Positions 1-6,291 of a stretch of 8,123 bases of DNA are shown here, in pieces; the stretch's first letter is position 1; each line of letters begins with the position of its first letter. A model generated the notes under the pieces. The model was not told where the DNA came from. It saw nothing but the letters and a program-made list of their open reading frames with translations, and did not search any database. Both the position numbers and the translations under genes were made by a program. Origin of the DNA: Acidimicrobiia bacterium. GTDB lineage: Bacteria > Actinomycetota > Acidimicrobiia > IMCC26256 > PALSA-555. The stretch is taken from positions 1-8,123 of the forward strand of contig JALHSW010000495.1 in the NCBI GenBank assembly GCA_022865365.1, read 5' to 3'.

Positions 1-711
1 CACCAGCGCGGCGGCGGTCTCGTCGGGGCGCTCGAAGACCGACCAGTGGCCCGCGCCTTCGAGGAGCACGAAGTCCCCGTGCGCCCGCGTGGCGACGGCC
101 CGGCCCATCTCGACTGCCGCGTAGGGGTCATGCTCACCCCAGCCGACGAGCGCGGGCCGCTCGTTGCGCTCCACCGTTGGCTGCCATTCGTCGCCGACGG
201 TGATCGCCGAGCGGTAGAGCGCCAGGACCGCAGCCTTCATCGCGTCGTCGACGAACCGGGCCGCGCCCTCGGCGTCCGGGTGTCCGCCGTCGCGCAGCCC
301 GTCGACGAGAGCGTCACCGGACATGGCCTCCATGACCTGCTCGCCGACCTCGGGTGTCTGCCACGCCTGCGCGAGGTCGTGCCACACGTCGTCCCGGTCG
401 ACGGCACCGTCGAACGCCGCCCAGCTCCGGATGAGCGACGGATTGCCCGAGCCGACGTACTGTGTGAGGAGCGCACCCCAGTCGTGTCCGACGAGGTCGA
501 CCGGGGTCCCGATCGCCTCGAGCTGCCCGACGATCCAGGTCGCGTACTCGTCCTTGATGCAATCGAAGCCGTCGGGGACCGGCGCTGCGAAGCCGGGCAG
601 CGCGAGGCGCACCGTGTCGCTCTCGGCGACGCCACGTGCGACGAGCGCCGCGACGAGCGGATCCCACAACGCCACCGTGTCGGGGACGCCGTGGACGAAG
701 ACGATGGGCAT
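1..711 (-). CDS. Alpha/beta hydrolase, epoxide hydrolase / haloalkane dehalogenase type (C-terminus cut by window edge)
   Basis: 237 codons run without a stop from the ATG at 711 to the left window edge, so the C-terminus is missing by an unknown but probably short amount. The N-terminus carries the oxyanion-hole motif HGVP (residues 7-10). The nucleophile elbow is GHDWG (75-79), with Asp77 where esterases and lipases have Ser. The acid is probably Asp195 in GWGEHDPY, and the catalytic His is His222 in EGAGHWSVFERP. An Asp nucleophile is typical of epoxide hydrolases, haloalkane dehalogenases and fluoroacetate dehalogenases, which form a covalent alkyl-enzyme ester and hydrolyse it. Residues of about 100-175 form the cap, and Tyr166 is a candidate ring-opening Tyr. 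The start is supported by AAGGAG about 5 nt upstream. It lies 21 bp after the nitronate monooxygenase gene, so it is probably the last visible gene of that operon. The substrate is unknown, and epoxide hydrolase is an inference. Confidence 0.88.
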   Translation of the reverse strand, partial: MPIVFVHGVPDTVALWDPLVAALVARGVAESDTVRLALPGFAAPVPDGFDCIKDEYATWIVGQLEAIGTPVDLVGHDWGALLTQYVGSGNPSLIRSWAAFDGAVDRDDVWHDLAQAWQTPEVGEQVMEAMSGDALVDGLRDGGHPDAEGAARFVDDAMKAAVLALYRSAITVGDEWQPTVERNERPALVGWGEHDPYAAVEMGRAVATRAHGDFVLLEGAGHWSVFERPDETAAALV

Positions 712-732
712 GCTCACTCCTTCGCGCGCTGG

Positions 733-1854
733 CTATTCCGTGTCGCGCAAGGCGTCGAGTCGCTCGGTCGCCTCGACGAACTCCTCGACGAGGTCGAACA
801 CGACGTCGCGCACCGGTCGTACCTCGTTCATGCGCCCGACGATCTGGCCGACGGGCATGCCCTGGAGCTCTTTCACCTGATACTTGGTGATCCGGCGCGT
901 CGCGTCCGAGGTCGCCATGTACTGCAGCGGCATCGGGAGATAGCCCGGCGAGTCCTCGCGCTCCCACGCGTCGGTCCAGGCGGTGCGCAGCTGACGGGCG
1001 GGCTTGCCCGAGATGACCCGCGACCGCACGGTGTCGCGCGAGCCTGCCGCGAGCAGCTTCTCGGTGATTGCCGGCGCCATGTCGCTCTCGGCGGTGGTGA
1101 GCCAGATCGACCCGGTCCAGACGCCCTCGGCGCCGAGTGCGATCGACGCGGCCATCTGGCGTCCGCTGCCGACGCCACCCGCCGCGAGCACGGGGACGCG
1201 GTCGCCGACGGCGTCGACGACCTCGGGCACCAGGATCATCACGCCGACGTCACCCGTGTGACCGCCGGCCTCGTAGCCCTGGGCCATGATCATGTCGACC
1301 CCCTGGGTCACCTGGCGTTCGGCCTGCGCGACCGTGCCGACGAGCGCCGCGACCTTCACGCCGTGCGCGTGCGCCTCCTCGATGATGTCGGGCGGCGGTG
1401 GGCCGAGCGCGTTCACGAGCAGCTTGATCGGGTGCGCGAACGCGACGTCGACCTGAGGCCGGGCGCCTTCGTAGGTCCAGCCGAGCAGGCCGCTCCCTGC
1501 GTCCTCGTCGGCGGGCAGGGGCGGCACGTCGTGCTCGGCGAGCACGCGCTCGATGAAGTCCTTGTGCTCCTGCGGGATCATCGCGGAGAGCTGCTCGTCC
1601 ATGTGGTCGGGGTCGAGGTCGCCGCCCTTGCCCGCGTAGTTCGCCGGCATGACCACGTCGACGCCGTAGGGCTTGCCGTCGACGTGCTCGTCGATCCAGT
1701 TCAGCTCCACCTCGAGCTGTTCCGGCGTGAACGCGAGCGCGCCGAGCACCCCCATGCCGCCGGCCTTGCTCACCGCCGCCACGACGTCGCGGCAATGGCT
1801 GAACGCGAAGATCGGCAGGTCGAGTCCGAACATCTCTGTCGCACGGGTCTTCAT
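733..1854 (-). CDS. Nitronate monooxygenase family FMN-dependent oxidoreductase (2-nitropropane dioxygenase-like)
   Basis: This 373-residue protein has the TIM-barrel layout of the NMO family. An N-terminal segment (PIFAFSHCRDVVAAVSKAGG, 14-33) is followed by a strand with DVVMPANY (66-73). The active-site segment is QGYEAGGHTG (192-201), where His199 matches the conserved catalytic or flavin-contacting His. The FMN-phosphate loop is LAAGGVGSG (223-231), followed by ALGAEGVWTG (239-248). Known members oxidise alkyl nitronates, but many actinobacterial paralogues have unknown substrates, and some relatives act on acyl-CoA or steroid intermediates (IpdC, for example). The N-terminal half resembles, from memory, the roughly 376-residue mycobacterial Rv1894c type more than IpdC. 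The start has AGGAG 8 nt upstream, and that sequence straddles the stop of the preceding acyl-CoA synthetase gene (9-bp gap), which indicates translational coupling. Family is confident; reaction and substrate are not. Confidence 0.9.
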   Translation of the reverse strand: MKTRATEMFGLDLPIFAFSHCRDVVAAVSKAGGMGVLGALAFTPEQLEVELNWIDEHVDGKPYGVDVVMPANYAGKGGDLDPDHMDEQLSAMIPQEHKDFIERVLAEHDVPPLPADEDAGSGLLGWTYEGARPQVDVAFAHPIKLLVNALGPPPPDIIEEAHAHGVKVAALVGTVAQAERQVTQGVDMIMAQGYEAGGHTGDVGVMILVPEVVDAVGDRVPVLAAGGVGSGRQMAASIALGAEGVWTGSIWLTTAESDMAPAITEKLLAAGSRDTVRSRVISGKPARQLRTAWTDAWEREDSPGYLPMPLQYMATSDATRRITKYQVKELQGMPVGQIVGRMNEVRPVRDVVFDLVEEFVEATERLDALRDTE

Positions 1855-1863
1855 CGCTCGCTC

Positions 1864-3498
1864 CTAGGTCCTCTCGCTCGCCGCGACGGTGGTCGCGATG
1901 TCCTTGGCCCAGCGGTAGTCGGGCTTGCCGCTCGGTGAGCGCACGATCGCGTCGACGAAGTGGAGCTCACGGGGCAGCTTGTACCCGGCGATGTGCGTAC
2001 GGCAGTGCTCCTGGATCGACTCGACGGTCGGTGGGCTCGCGTCATCCCGGGCCTGCACGACCGCGGCCACGCGCTGGCCCCAGCGCTCGTCGGGCACGCC
2101 GACGACGACGCAGTCGTAGACGTCGGGGTGGCCCTTGACCGCGCCCTCGACCTCCTCCGGGTAGATCTTCTCGCCGCCCGAGTTGATGGAGACCGAGCCC
2201 CGACCGAGCAGGGTGATGCTGCCGTCGGGCTCGTAGGTCGCGAAGTCGCCGGGTACCGCGTAGCGAACGCCGCCGGCGTCGGTCACGAACGTCTCTGCAG
2301 TCTTCACCGGGTCCTTGTAGTACTCGAGCGGGATGTTGCCCCGACGCGCGACCTTGCCGATCACATCGGAGCCGACCGGCACGATCTCGAGGTCCTCGTC
2401 GAGGACGACCGTGTCCATGATCGGGGTGACCGTCGGGCCGCCCTTCATCGCGGTCTTGCCCTTCTGCACCATTGTGTAGCCGTTCGACCCACCCTCGGAC
2501 GAGCCGATCGCCTCGGTCAGGATGAGGTTCGGGAGGCGCTCCATGAGTGCCTCCTTGACCGACGGCGAGAACAGCGCGGCAGTGCTCGACAGGGCCGCCC
2601 ACGACGACAGATCGAGCCCGGCGACGCCGGGATCGTCGAGGGCCTCGAGGAGCGGGCGCGCCATCGCGTCGCCCGTGATCATGATCGCGTGCACGCCTTC
2701 CTCGGCAATGAGCTCGTAGATCCTCCGCGGTTCGAACTGGGGGACGAGGACGATCTTGTTGCCGACGAAGCTGCCGCCCATCACACCCCACTGGGTGGCG
2801 CCGTGCATCAGCGGAGCGATGGGCATCATCACCGCCTGGGCCGGATTGGCGAGACCCTTCTCGGCCATCGCCTCGGGGCGGTCGATGCGCGTGTTCTGGA
2901 CGGGGTCGATCCCGCCCCCCAACGCGAAGAACACGTCCTCGTGGCGCCAGACGACGCCCTTGGGCATCCCGGTCGTGCCCCCCGTATAGAGGATGTAGCG
3001 ATCGTCGGGGGAGCGCGGCCCGAAGTCACGCTCGGGCGAGCCGCCCGCCATGGCGGCCTCGTAGTCGACCGAGCCCAGACCCTCGATGTCGGCGCCCGAG
3101 CCGTCCTCGATGACGATCGAGTGGGTGAGCAGCGGCAGGCGGTCGAGGACACCGCGCACGCGGGGCGCGTACTCTCGCTGGTACACCAGCGCCTTGAGGT
3201 CTGCGTTGTCGAAGAGGTACGCGAGCTCGTCCTCGACGTAGCGGTAGTTGATGTTCACCCACACCGCCCGCAGCTTGAACACGGCCCAGACGGTCTCGAC
3301 CCACTCGACCGAGTTCTGGGCGTAGATCCCGACGTGATCGCCGGGGCCGACACCGTTCGTCGCGAGGTGATGCGCGAGCCGGTTCGCCCGCTCTTCCATC
3401 TCGGCGTAGGTGCGGCGCTTCCCGTCGCAGACGAGGTACTCGCGCTCCGCGAAGTGGTCCGCGGCGTTCTCGAACAGGTCGGCGAGGTTGAACTCCAT
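1864..3498 (-). CDS. Acyl-CoA synthetase (AMP-forming), FadD19-like
   Basis: This 544-residue enzyme of the adenylate-forming (ANL) superfamily activates a carboxylic acid to its CoA thioester via an acyl-adenylate. Motifs appear in order: P-loop YTGGTTGMPK (171-180), MHGATQ (231-236), TGDAMARPLLEAL (275-287), the A5 motif TEAIGSSEGG (328-337), PGDFATYEPDG (416-426) with the ribose-binding Asp418, hinge LGRGSVSINSGGEKIYPEE (431-449), and the C-terminal catalytic Lys525 in SPSGKPDYRWAK. Segments such as GSPERDFG, GDAMARPL, TAALFSPSVKE and LGRGSVSINSGGEK closely match my recollection of M. tuberculosis FadD19 (about 548 aa), the ligase for C26/C24-branched sterol side chains. Substrate remains inference. 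The reading frame stays open upstream to 4662, but that stretch is antisense-like low-complexity sequence over another gene. The family N-terminus begins at this ATG, and a TACATT hexamer ends 7 nt before it. Alternative in-frame GTG (3501) and TTG (3507) starts would change little. Confidence 0.93.
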   Translation of the reverse strand: MEFNLADLFENAADHFAEREYLVCDGKRRTYAEMEERANRLAHHLATNGVGPGDHVGIYAQNSVEWVETVWAVFKLRAVWVNINYRYVEDELAYLFDNADLKALVYQREYAPRVRGVLDRLPLLTHSIVIEDGSGADIEGLGSVDYEAAMAGGSPERDFGPRSPDDRYILYTGGTTGMPKGVVWRHEDVFFALGGGIDPVQNTRIDRPEAMAEKGLANPAQAVMMPIAPLMHGATQWGVMGGSFVGNKIVLVPQFEPRRIYELIAEEGVHAIMITGDAMARPLLEALDDPGVAGLDLSSWAALSSTAALFSPSVKEALMERLPNLILTEAIGSSEGGSNGYTMVQKGKTAMKGGPTVTPIMDTVVLDEDLEIVPVGSDVIGKVARRGNIPLEYYKDPVKTAETFVTDAGGVRYAVPGDFATYEPDGSITLLGRGSVSINSGGEKIYPEEVEGAVKGHPDVYDCVVVGVPDERWGQRVAAVVQARDDASPPTVESIQEHCRTHIAGYKLPRELHFVDAIVRSPSGKPDYRWAKDIATTVAASERT

Positions 3499-3504
3499 CA
3501 CCCT

Positions 3505-3535
3505 CAATGTAGGTGACGACCCGACACCCCGACAG
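3505..3535 (-). promoter_or_regulatory. Putative leaderless promoter of the acyl-CoA synthetase gene
   Basis: On the minus strand TACATT (3506-3511) fits the actinobacterial -10 consensus TAnnnT. It is followed by 7 nt (GAGGGTG) and then the ATG, so transcription would begin at or next to the start codon. GAGGGTG abuts the ATG too closely to act as a normal Shine-Dalgarno. No good -35 is visible; the position 17 bp upstream reads TGTCGG. An 8-bp imperfect tandem repeat (CCCGACAC/CCCGACAG on the plus strand, 3520-3535) covers that area. The gap to the LLM oxidoreductase gene is 56 bp, enough for an internal promoter within the operon. Confidence 0.45.
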
Positions 3536-3554
3536 GCGTACTGGCAGATGGGGA

Positions 3555-4568
3555 TCAGCGCGTCAGGTCCGCCAGGAGGCGCATCGTCGCCTCGTCGCTC
3601 CCACCGATGAGCATCGTCGTGACCGGCGTCGCGCGCCACGCGTCGAGGCGCTCGGCGATGCGCTCCTTCGGCCCGACCAGCGAGATCTCGTCGGCGAACG
3701 CGTCGGGGACCGCCAGGATCGCCTCGTCGCGCTTGCCCTCGAAGAAGAGGTCCTGGATTCGATGCGCCTCTTCCTCGAAGCCCATCCGGGCCATCAGCTC
3801 GGTGTGGAAGTTCTTCGTCTTGGCGCCCATGCCGCCGATGTAGAACCCGAGCGTCGCCTTCACCGGCCACAGTGCCTCGCTCACGTCGTCGTTCACGTTC
3901 ACGAACACGTTGACCGCGATCTCGAAGCCGGGCTTCACCCCGTCGAGGTTCGCCTCGTACACGTCGGTGCGGTACGGCGAGTAGTAGAGCGGCACCCAGC
4001 CGTCGGCGATCTCGGCGGCGAGCGCGACGTTCTTCGGGCCCTCGGCGCCCAGGAAGATCGGGATCTCGTTGCGCAAGGGATGGGTAATCATCTTCAACGG
4101 CTTCCCGAGGCCGAGCGCCCCCTCGCCGCGGTAGGGGAGGGGGTAGTGCTCGCCGTCGCTCGTCACCGGCTCGGCGCGGGCGATCGCGTCGCGCACGATC
4201 TGGATGTACTCGCGCGTGCGGGCGAGCGGCTTCGAGAAGGGGCGCCCGTACCAGCCTTCGACGACCTGGGGGCCGCTGACGCCGATCCCGAGGCACACGC
4301 GCCCTTCGGAGAGGCCGTCGAGCGTCATTGCGTGCATCGCCATCGCCGTCGGCGTGCGGGCGGAGATCTGTGCGATCCCGGTGCACAGCTTCACCTTCGA
4401 GGTCGCGGCCGCGACCGCGGCGAGCGGCGAGAAGGCATCCGAGCTCCACGACTCGCCGGTCCAGATCGAATCGAACCCGAGGTCCTCGGCCGACGTTGCG
4501 GCCGCGACGAGCTCGCGCGCCGGGCGCGGCAGCGCGGTCCAGTAGCCGAACTGCAGTCCCAGCTTCAT
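3555..4568 (-). CDS. LLM-class F420-dependent oxidoreductase (Rv3520c-like)
   Basis: This 337-residue luciferase-like monooxygenase-fold protein begins MKLGLQFGYW. Members of this class use the deazaflavin F420 for hydride transfer. Diagnostic segments are GFDSIWTGESW (31-41), the conserved SARTPTAMAMHAMTLDGLS (69-87), LGIGVSGPQVVEGWYG (93-108) with the non-prolyl cis-peptide region of the family, LGAEGPKNVALAAEIADGW (173-191) and FYIGGMGAKTKNF further on. These match, from memory, M. tuberculosis Rv3520c, an F420-dependent-type protein of the cholesterol catabolic region. Two ATGs are possible, at 4580 and 4568. I chose 4568 because family members begin at MKLGLQ and because TATGCT lies exactly 7 nt upstream, as expected for a leaderless start; neither ATG has a Shine-Dalgarno. 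It is the first gene of the leftward group. The exact substrate is unknown. Confidence 0.92.
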   Translation of the reverse strand: MKLGLQFGYWTALPRPARELVAAATSAEDLGFDSIWTGESWSSDAFSPLAAVAAATSKVKLCTGIAQISARTPTAMAMHAMTLDGLSEGRVCLGIGVSGPQVVEGWYGRPFSKPLARTREYIQIVRDAIARAEPVTSDGEHYPLPYRGEGALGLGKPLKMITHPLRNEIPIFLGAEGPKNVALAAEIADGWVPLYYSPYRTDVYEANLDGVKPGFEIAVNVFVNVNDDVSEALWPVKATLGFYIGGMGAKTKNFHTELMARMGFEEEAHRIQDLFFEGKRDEAILAVPDAFADEISLVGPKERIAERLDAWRATPVTTMLIGGSDEATMRLLADLTR

Positions 4569-4652
4569 GCGCAGGAGCATACGGGGCCGTGTGGCGCAGC
4601 CGGCTGGTGGGCTGGTTGACTGACGCCCTCGTAGAAGGGACGCCAGCAGCCC
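4569..4652. promoter_or_regulatory. Divergent intergenic region between the LLM oxidoreductase and thiolase genes
   Basis: This 84-bp gap separates two outward-facing groups and must hold, or overlap, the promoters of both. For the leftward gene, minus-strand TATGCT (4576-4581) is a good TAnnnT -10, followed by 7 nt (CCTGCGC) and the ATG at 4568, again the leaderless pattern; no clear -35 is seen. For the rightward gene, plus-strand TTGACT (4616-4621) is a good -35, but nothing like TAnnnT stands 16-18 bp after it. AAGGGA (4635-4640) is a possible, rather distant Shine-Dalgarno 12 nt before the ATG at 4653. No palindromic operator is evident, including the KstR core AACnnGTT. Confidence 0.5.
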
Positions 4653-5843
4653 ATGCCGTCAAGAGCCCCAGATCGAACGCCCGTCATCGTGGGCATCGGT
4701 GTGTCCGATTACCCCAAGGCGCCGCATCTCGACGGCGTGCAGCATCACGTGCTCGCCGCGCAGCGTGCCATCGCCGACTGCGGGATCGCGAAGGCCGAGA
4801 TCGACGGGTACGTCAACGCGGGTGGCGGCGGCGGGATGATGGTCGACGACGCGGTCACCATGGCCGAGTACCTGCGTATCTCCCACCGCTACATCGACGG
4901 CACGATGACCGGCGGCTCGTCGTTCGAGTTCCACGTCCAGCATCTCGCGAGCGCGATCCGCGACGGCGCGTGCGACACCGCGCTTGTCACCTACGGCTCC
5001 GATCAGCTCTCCCGCATGGGTCGCCGCCTCGGCACCGGCGGGTTCCAGCGGGCCGGGCAACGTGTTGCCGGGCCGGTGCAGTACGAGGTGCCGTACGGCA
5101 ACTCGCTCGTCGGCTCCTACGCCATGCACGCACAGCGCCACATGTACGAGTTCGGGACCACCTCGGAGCAGCTCGCCGAGATTGCCGTGGGGGTGCGCGA
5201 GTACGCGTCGCTCAATCCAAACGCGATCTACCGCGAGCCGATCACCGTTGACGATGTCGTGAGCAGCCGGATGGTCGCCGACCCGCTGCACAAGCTCGAC
5301 TGCTGTGCGATCACCGACGGCGGTGGCGCGTTCATCATGACCACTGCGGAGCGCGCCAGGGATCTGGCGCAGCCGCCGGTGTACGTGCTCGGGGCGGCGG
5401 GCGCGCAGACGCACTGGAACGTCTCGCAGCAGCCCGACTTCACATCCTCGGCCGGTTCGCAGGCCGCTCCGATCGCCTTCGGTCAGGCCGGTCTCACGCA
5501 TGACGACGTCGACATGCTCATGTTCTACGACTCGTTCACGATCACGTGCCTGATCCTGCTGGAGAGCCTCGGGTTCGTACCCAAGGGCGAAGGTGGGCCG
5601 TTCGTCGCCGAAGGCAATCTCAAGCGGGGCGGGCAGTGGCCGCTCAACACCGACGGCGGTGGCTTGTCGTCGTGCCATCCCGGCATGCGCGGCATCTTCT
5701 TGATCATCGAGGCGGCGCGCCAGCTCCGGGGCCAGGGCGGCGAGGCGCAGGTGCCCGATTGCAGCGTCGCCCTTGCCGCCGGGTCGGGCGGTTGGTTGAG
5801 CTGCATCGGTGTGGCGATCCTCGGGAAGGACGCACCGTCATGA
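4653..5843 (+). CDS. Thiolase-superfamily protein (SCP-x/Ltp-like lipid-transfer thiolase), probable partner of DUF35
   Basis: This 396-residue protein has the thiolase fold of the non-specific lipid-transfer (SCP-x/Ltp) branch. N-terminal PVIVGIGVSDYPKAP (10-24) is the first strand. GGSSFEFHVQHLASAI (87-102) aligns with the thiolase nucleophile helix, where Ser89 replaces Cys. DCCAITDGGGAFIM (216-229) is the conserved central segment. YDSF (292-295) replaces the HDCF motif, and NTDGGGLSSCHPGMRG (332-347) replaces GGxxxxGHPxGA while keeping His342. Ordinary thiolase chemistry is therefore doubtful. Relatives such as Ltp2 are retro-aldolases that split steroid side chains with a DUF35 partner, and Ltp3/Ltp4 are needed for C24-branched sterols. 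A Tyr at the HDCF position, as in Ltp2, favours aldolase-like activity. Its stop overlaps the DUF35 start (ATGA), so the two are almost certainly co-expressed as a complex. Substrate is unproven. Confidence 0.9.
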   Translation: MPSRAPDRTPVIVGIGVSDYPKAPHLDGVQHHVLAAQRAIADCGIAKAEIDGYVNAGGGGGMMVDDAVTMAEYLRISHRYIDGTMTGGSSFEFHVQHLASAIRDGACDTALVTYGSDQLSRMGRRLGTGGFQRAGQRVAGPVQYEVPYGNSLVGSYAMHAQRHMYEFGTTSEQLAEIAVGVREYASLNPNAIYREPITVDDVVSSRMVADPLHKLDCCAITDGGGAFIMTTAERARDLAQPPVYVLGAAGAQTHWNVSQQPDFTSSAGSQAAPIAFGQAGLTHDDVDMLMFYDSFTITCLILLESLGFVPKGEGGPFVAEGNLKRGGQWPLNTDGGGLSSCHPGMRGIFLIIEAARQLRGQGGEAQVPDCSVALAAGSGGWLSCIGVAILGKDAPS

Positions 5844-6274
5844 CGACCCACGAAGTACAAACGGGGGAGGAATGGACGAAGCCGCTGCCCAAGCCCGACT
5901 TCGTGAACGCGGAGTACTGGCAGGCCGCGGCCGACGGGCGGCTGCTCATCCAGGAGTGCCCGTCGTGCGGCCATCGCCAGTGGTACCCGCGGGCGTTGTG
6001 CACCGCCTGCGCGGCCGACACCGAGTGGCTCGAGTGCTCGGGGCGCGGCACCGTGCACACGTTCACCGTGATCCGCCAGTTCGGGATGAAGCCGTTCCGT
6101 GACGCACTGCCGTACGTGATCGCGATGATCGACCTCGAAGAGGGTCCCCGCATCATGGGCGACATCCCCGACGGTGACGTCGACGCGGTGACGATCGGCA
6201 TGCCCGTCGAGGTGTTCTTCACCAAGGCGGCCGACGACATCGGCATCCCCCGGTGGCGCCCCGCGACGGAGTAG
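5840..6274 (+). CDS. DUF35 zinc-ribbon / OB-fold protein (acyl-CoA-associated thiolase partner)
   Basis: This 144-residue protein has the two-part layout of the DUF35 family. An N-terminal helix (PKPDFVNAEYWQAAADGRLL, 17-36) is followed by a rubredoxin-like zinc ribbon, CPSC (40-43) and CTAC (54-57), with four Cys ligands. A C-terminal OB-fold runs from about 64 to 140 (SGRGTVHTFTVI at 67-78, IGMPVEVFF at 119-127). In the steroid retro-aldolase Ltp2-ChsH2 a DUF35 domain binds the thiolase-fold subunit and is required for activity. Rv3521, next to ltp4 and ltp3 in M. tuberculosis, is a free-standing protein of this kind. The start overlaps the thiolase stop by 4 bp (ATGA), with GGAAGGA 9 nt upstream. 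A longer in-frame reading from 5546 is antisense-like and lies inside the thiolase. Role as scaffold or substrate-presenting subunit is inferred. Confidence 0.93.
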   Translation: MTTHEVQTGEEWTKPLPKPDFVNAEYWQAAADGRLLIQECPSCGHRQWYPRALCTACAADTEWLECSGRGTVHTFTVIRQFGMKPFRDALPYVIAMIDLEEGPRIMGDIPDGDVDAVTIGMPVEVFFTKAADDIGIPRWRPATE

Positions 6275-6290
6275 CCCCGAACCCGGGCTA
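6272..6290 (+). terminator. Weak hairpin after the thiolase-DUF35 operon
   Basis: TAGCCC (6272-6277) and GGGCTA (6285-6290) can form a 6-bp stem with a 7-nt loop. It begins at the DUF35 stop codon. There is no run of T after it, so it is at best a non-canonical actinobacterial terminator or an RNA 3'-end stabiliser; it may be chance. Confidence 0.25.
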
Positions 6291-6291
6291 G

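Noticed and set aside
46..1938. A 630-codon plus-strand open frame, with others at 1960-3516 and 3513-4619
   Set aside because: They lie antisense to well-supported minus-strand genes. Their Arg/Asp/His/Val-rich composition comes from the reverse of GC-biased codons, and they show no domains.
3520..3535. Imperfect 8-bp tandem CCCGACAC/CCCGACAG
   Set aside because: Too short and GC-rich to distinguish from chance; noted only as part of the promoter region.
3904..3911. KstR-like core AACnnGTT (also at 5059-5066 and 7113-7120)
   Set aside because: All three lie inside coding regions, the outer T/A positions match at most on one side, and about two such cores are expected by chance in 8 kb. None is in a promoter gap.
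4569..4580. Upstream ATG at 4580 as the LLM oxidoreductase start
   Set aside because: It would add MLLR before the family-typical MKLGLQ, it overlaps the likely -10 hexamer TATGCT, and it has no Shine-Dalgarno.
4616..4621. TTGACT as a -35 box for the thiolase gene
   Set aside because: No TAnnnT follows at 16-18 bp, so I do not claim a complete promoter; it is only mentioned within the intergenic entry.
3499..4662. In-frame upstream extension of the acyl-CoA synthetase to a 932-residue protein
   Set aside because: The extra 388 residues are Arg-rich low-complexity sequence overlapping the LLM oxidoreductase gene in another frame. The ligase family N-terminus fits the ATG at 3498.
4659..5678. 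A 339-codon minus-strand open frame, and a 258-codon one at 5525-6301
   Set aside because: Both are antisense to the thiolase and DUF35 genes, whose motifs are unambiguous.
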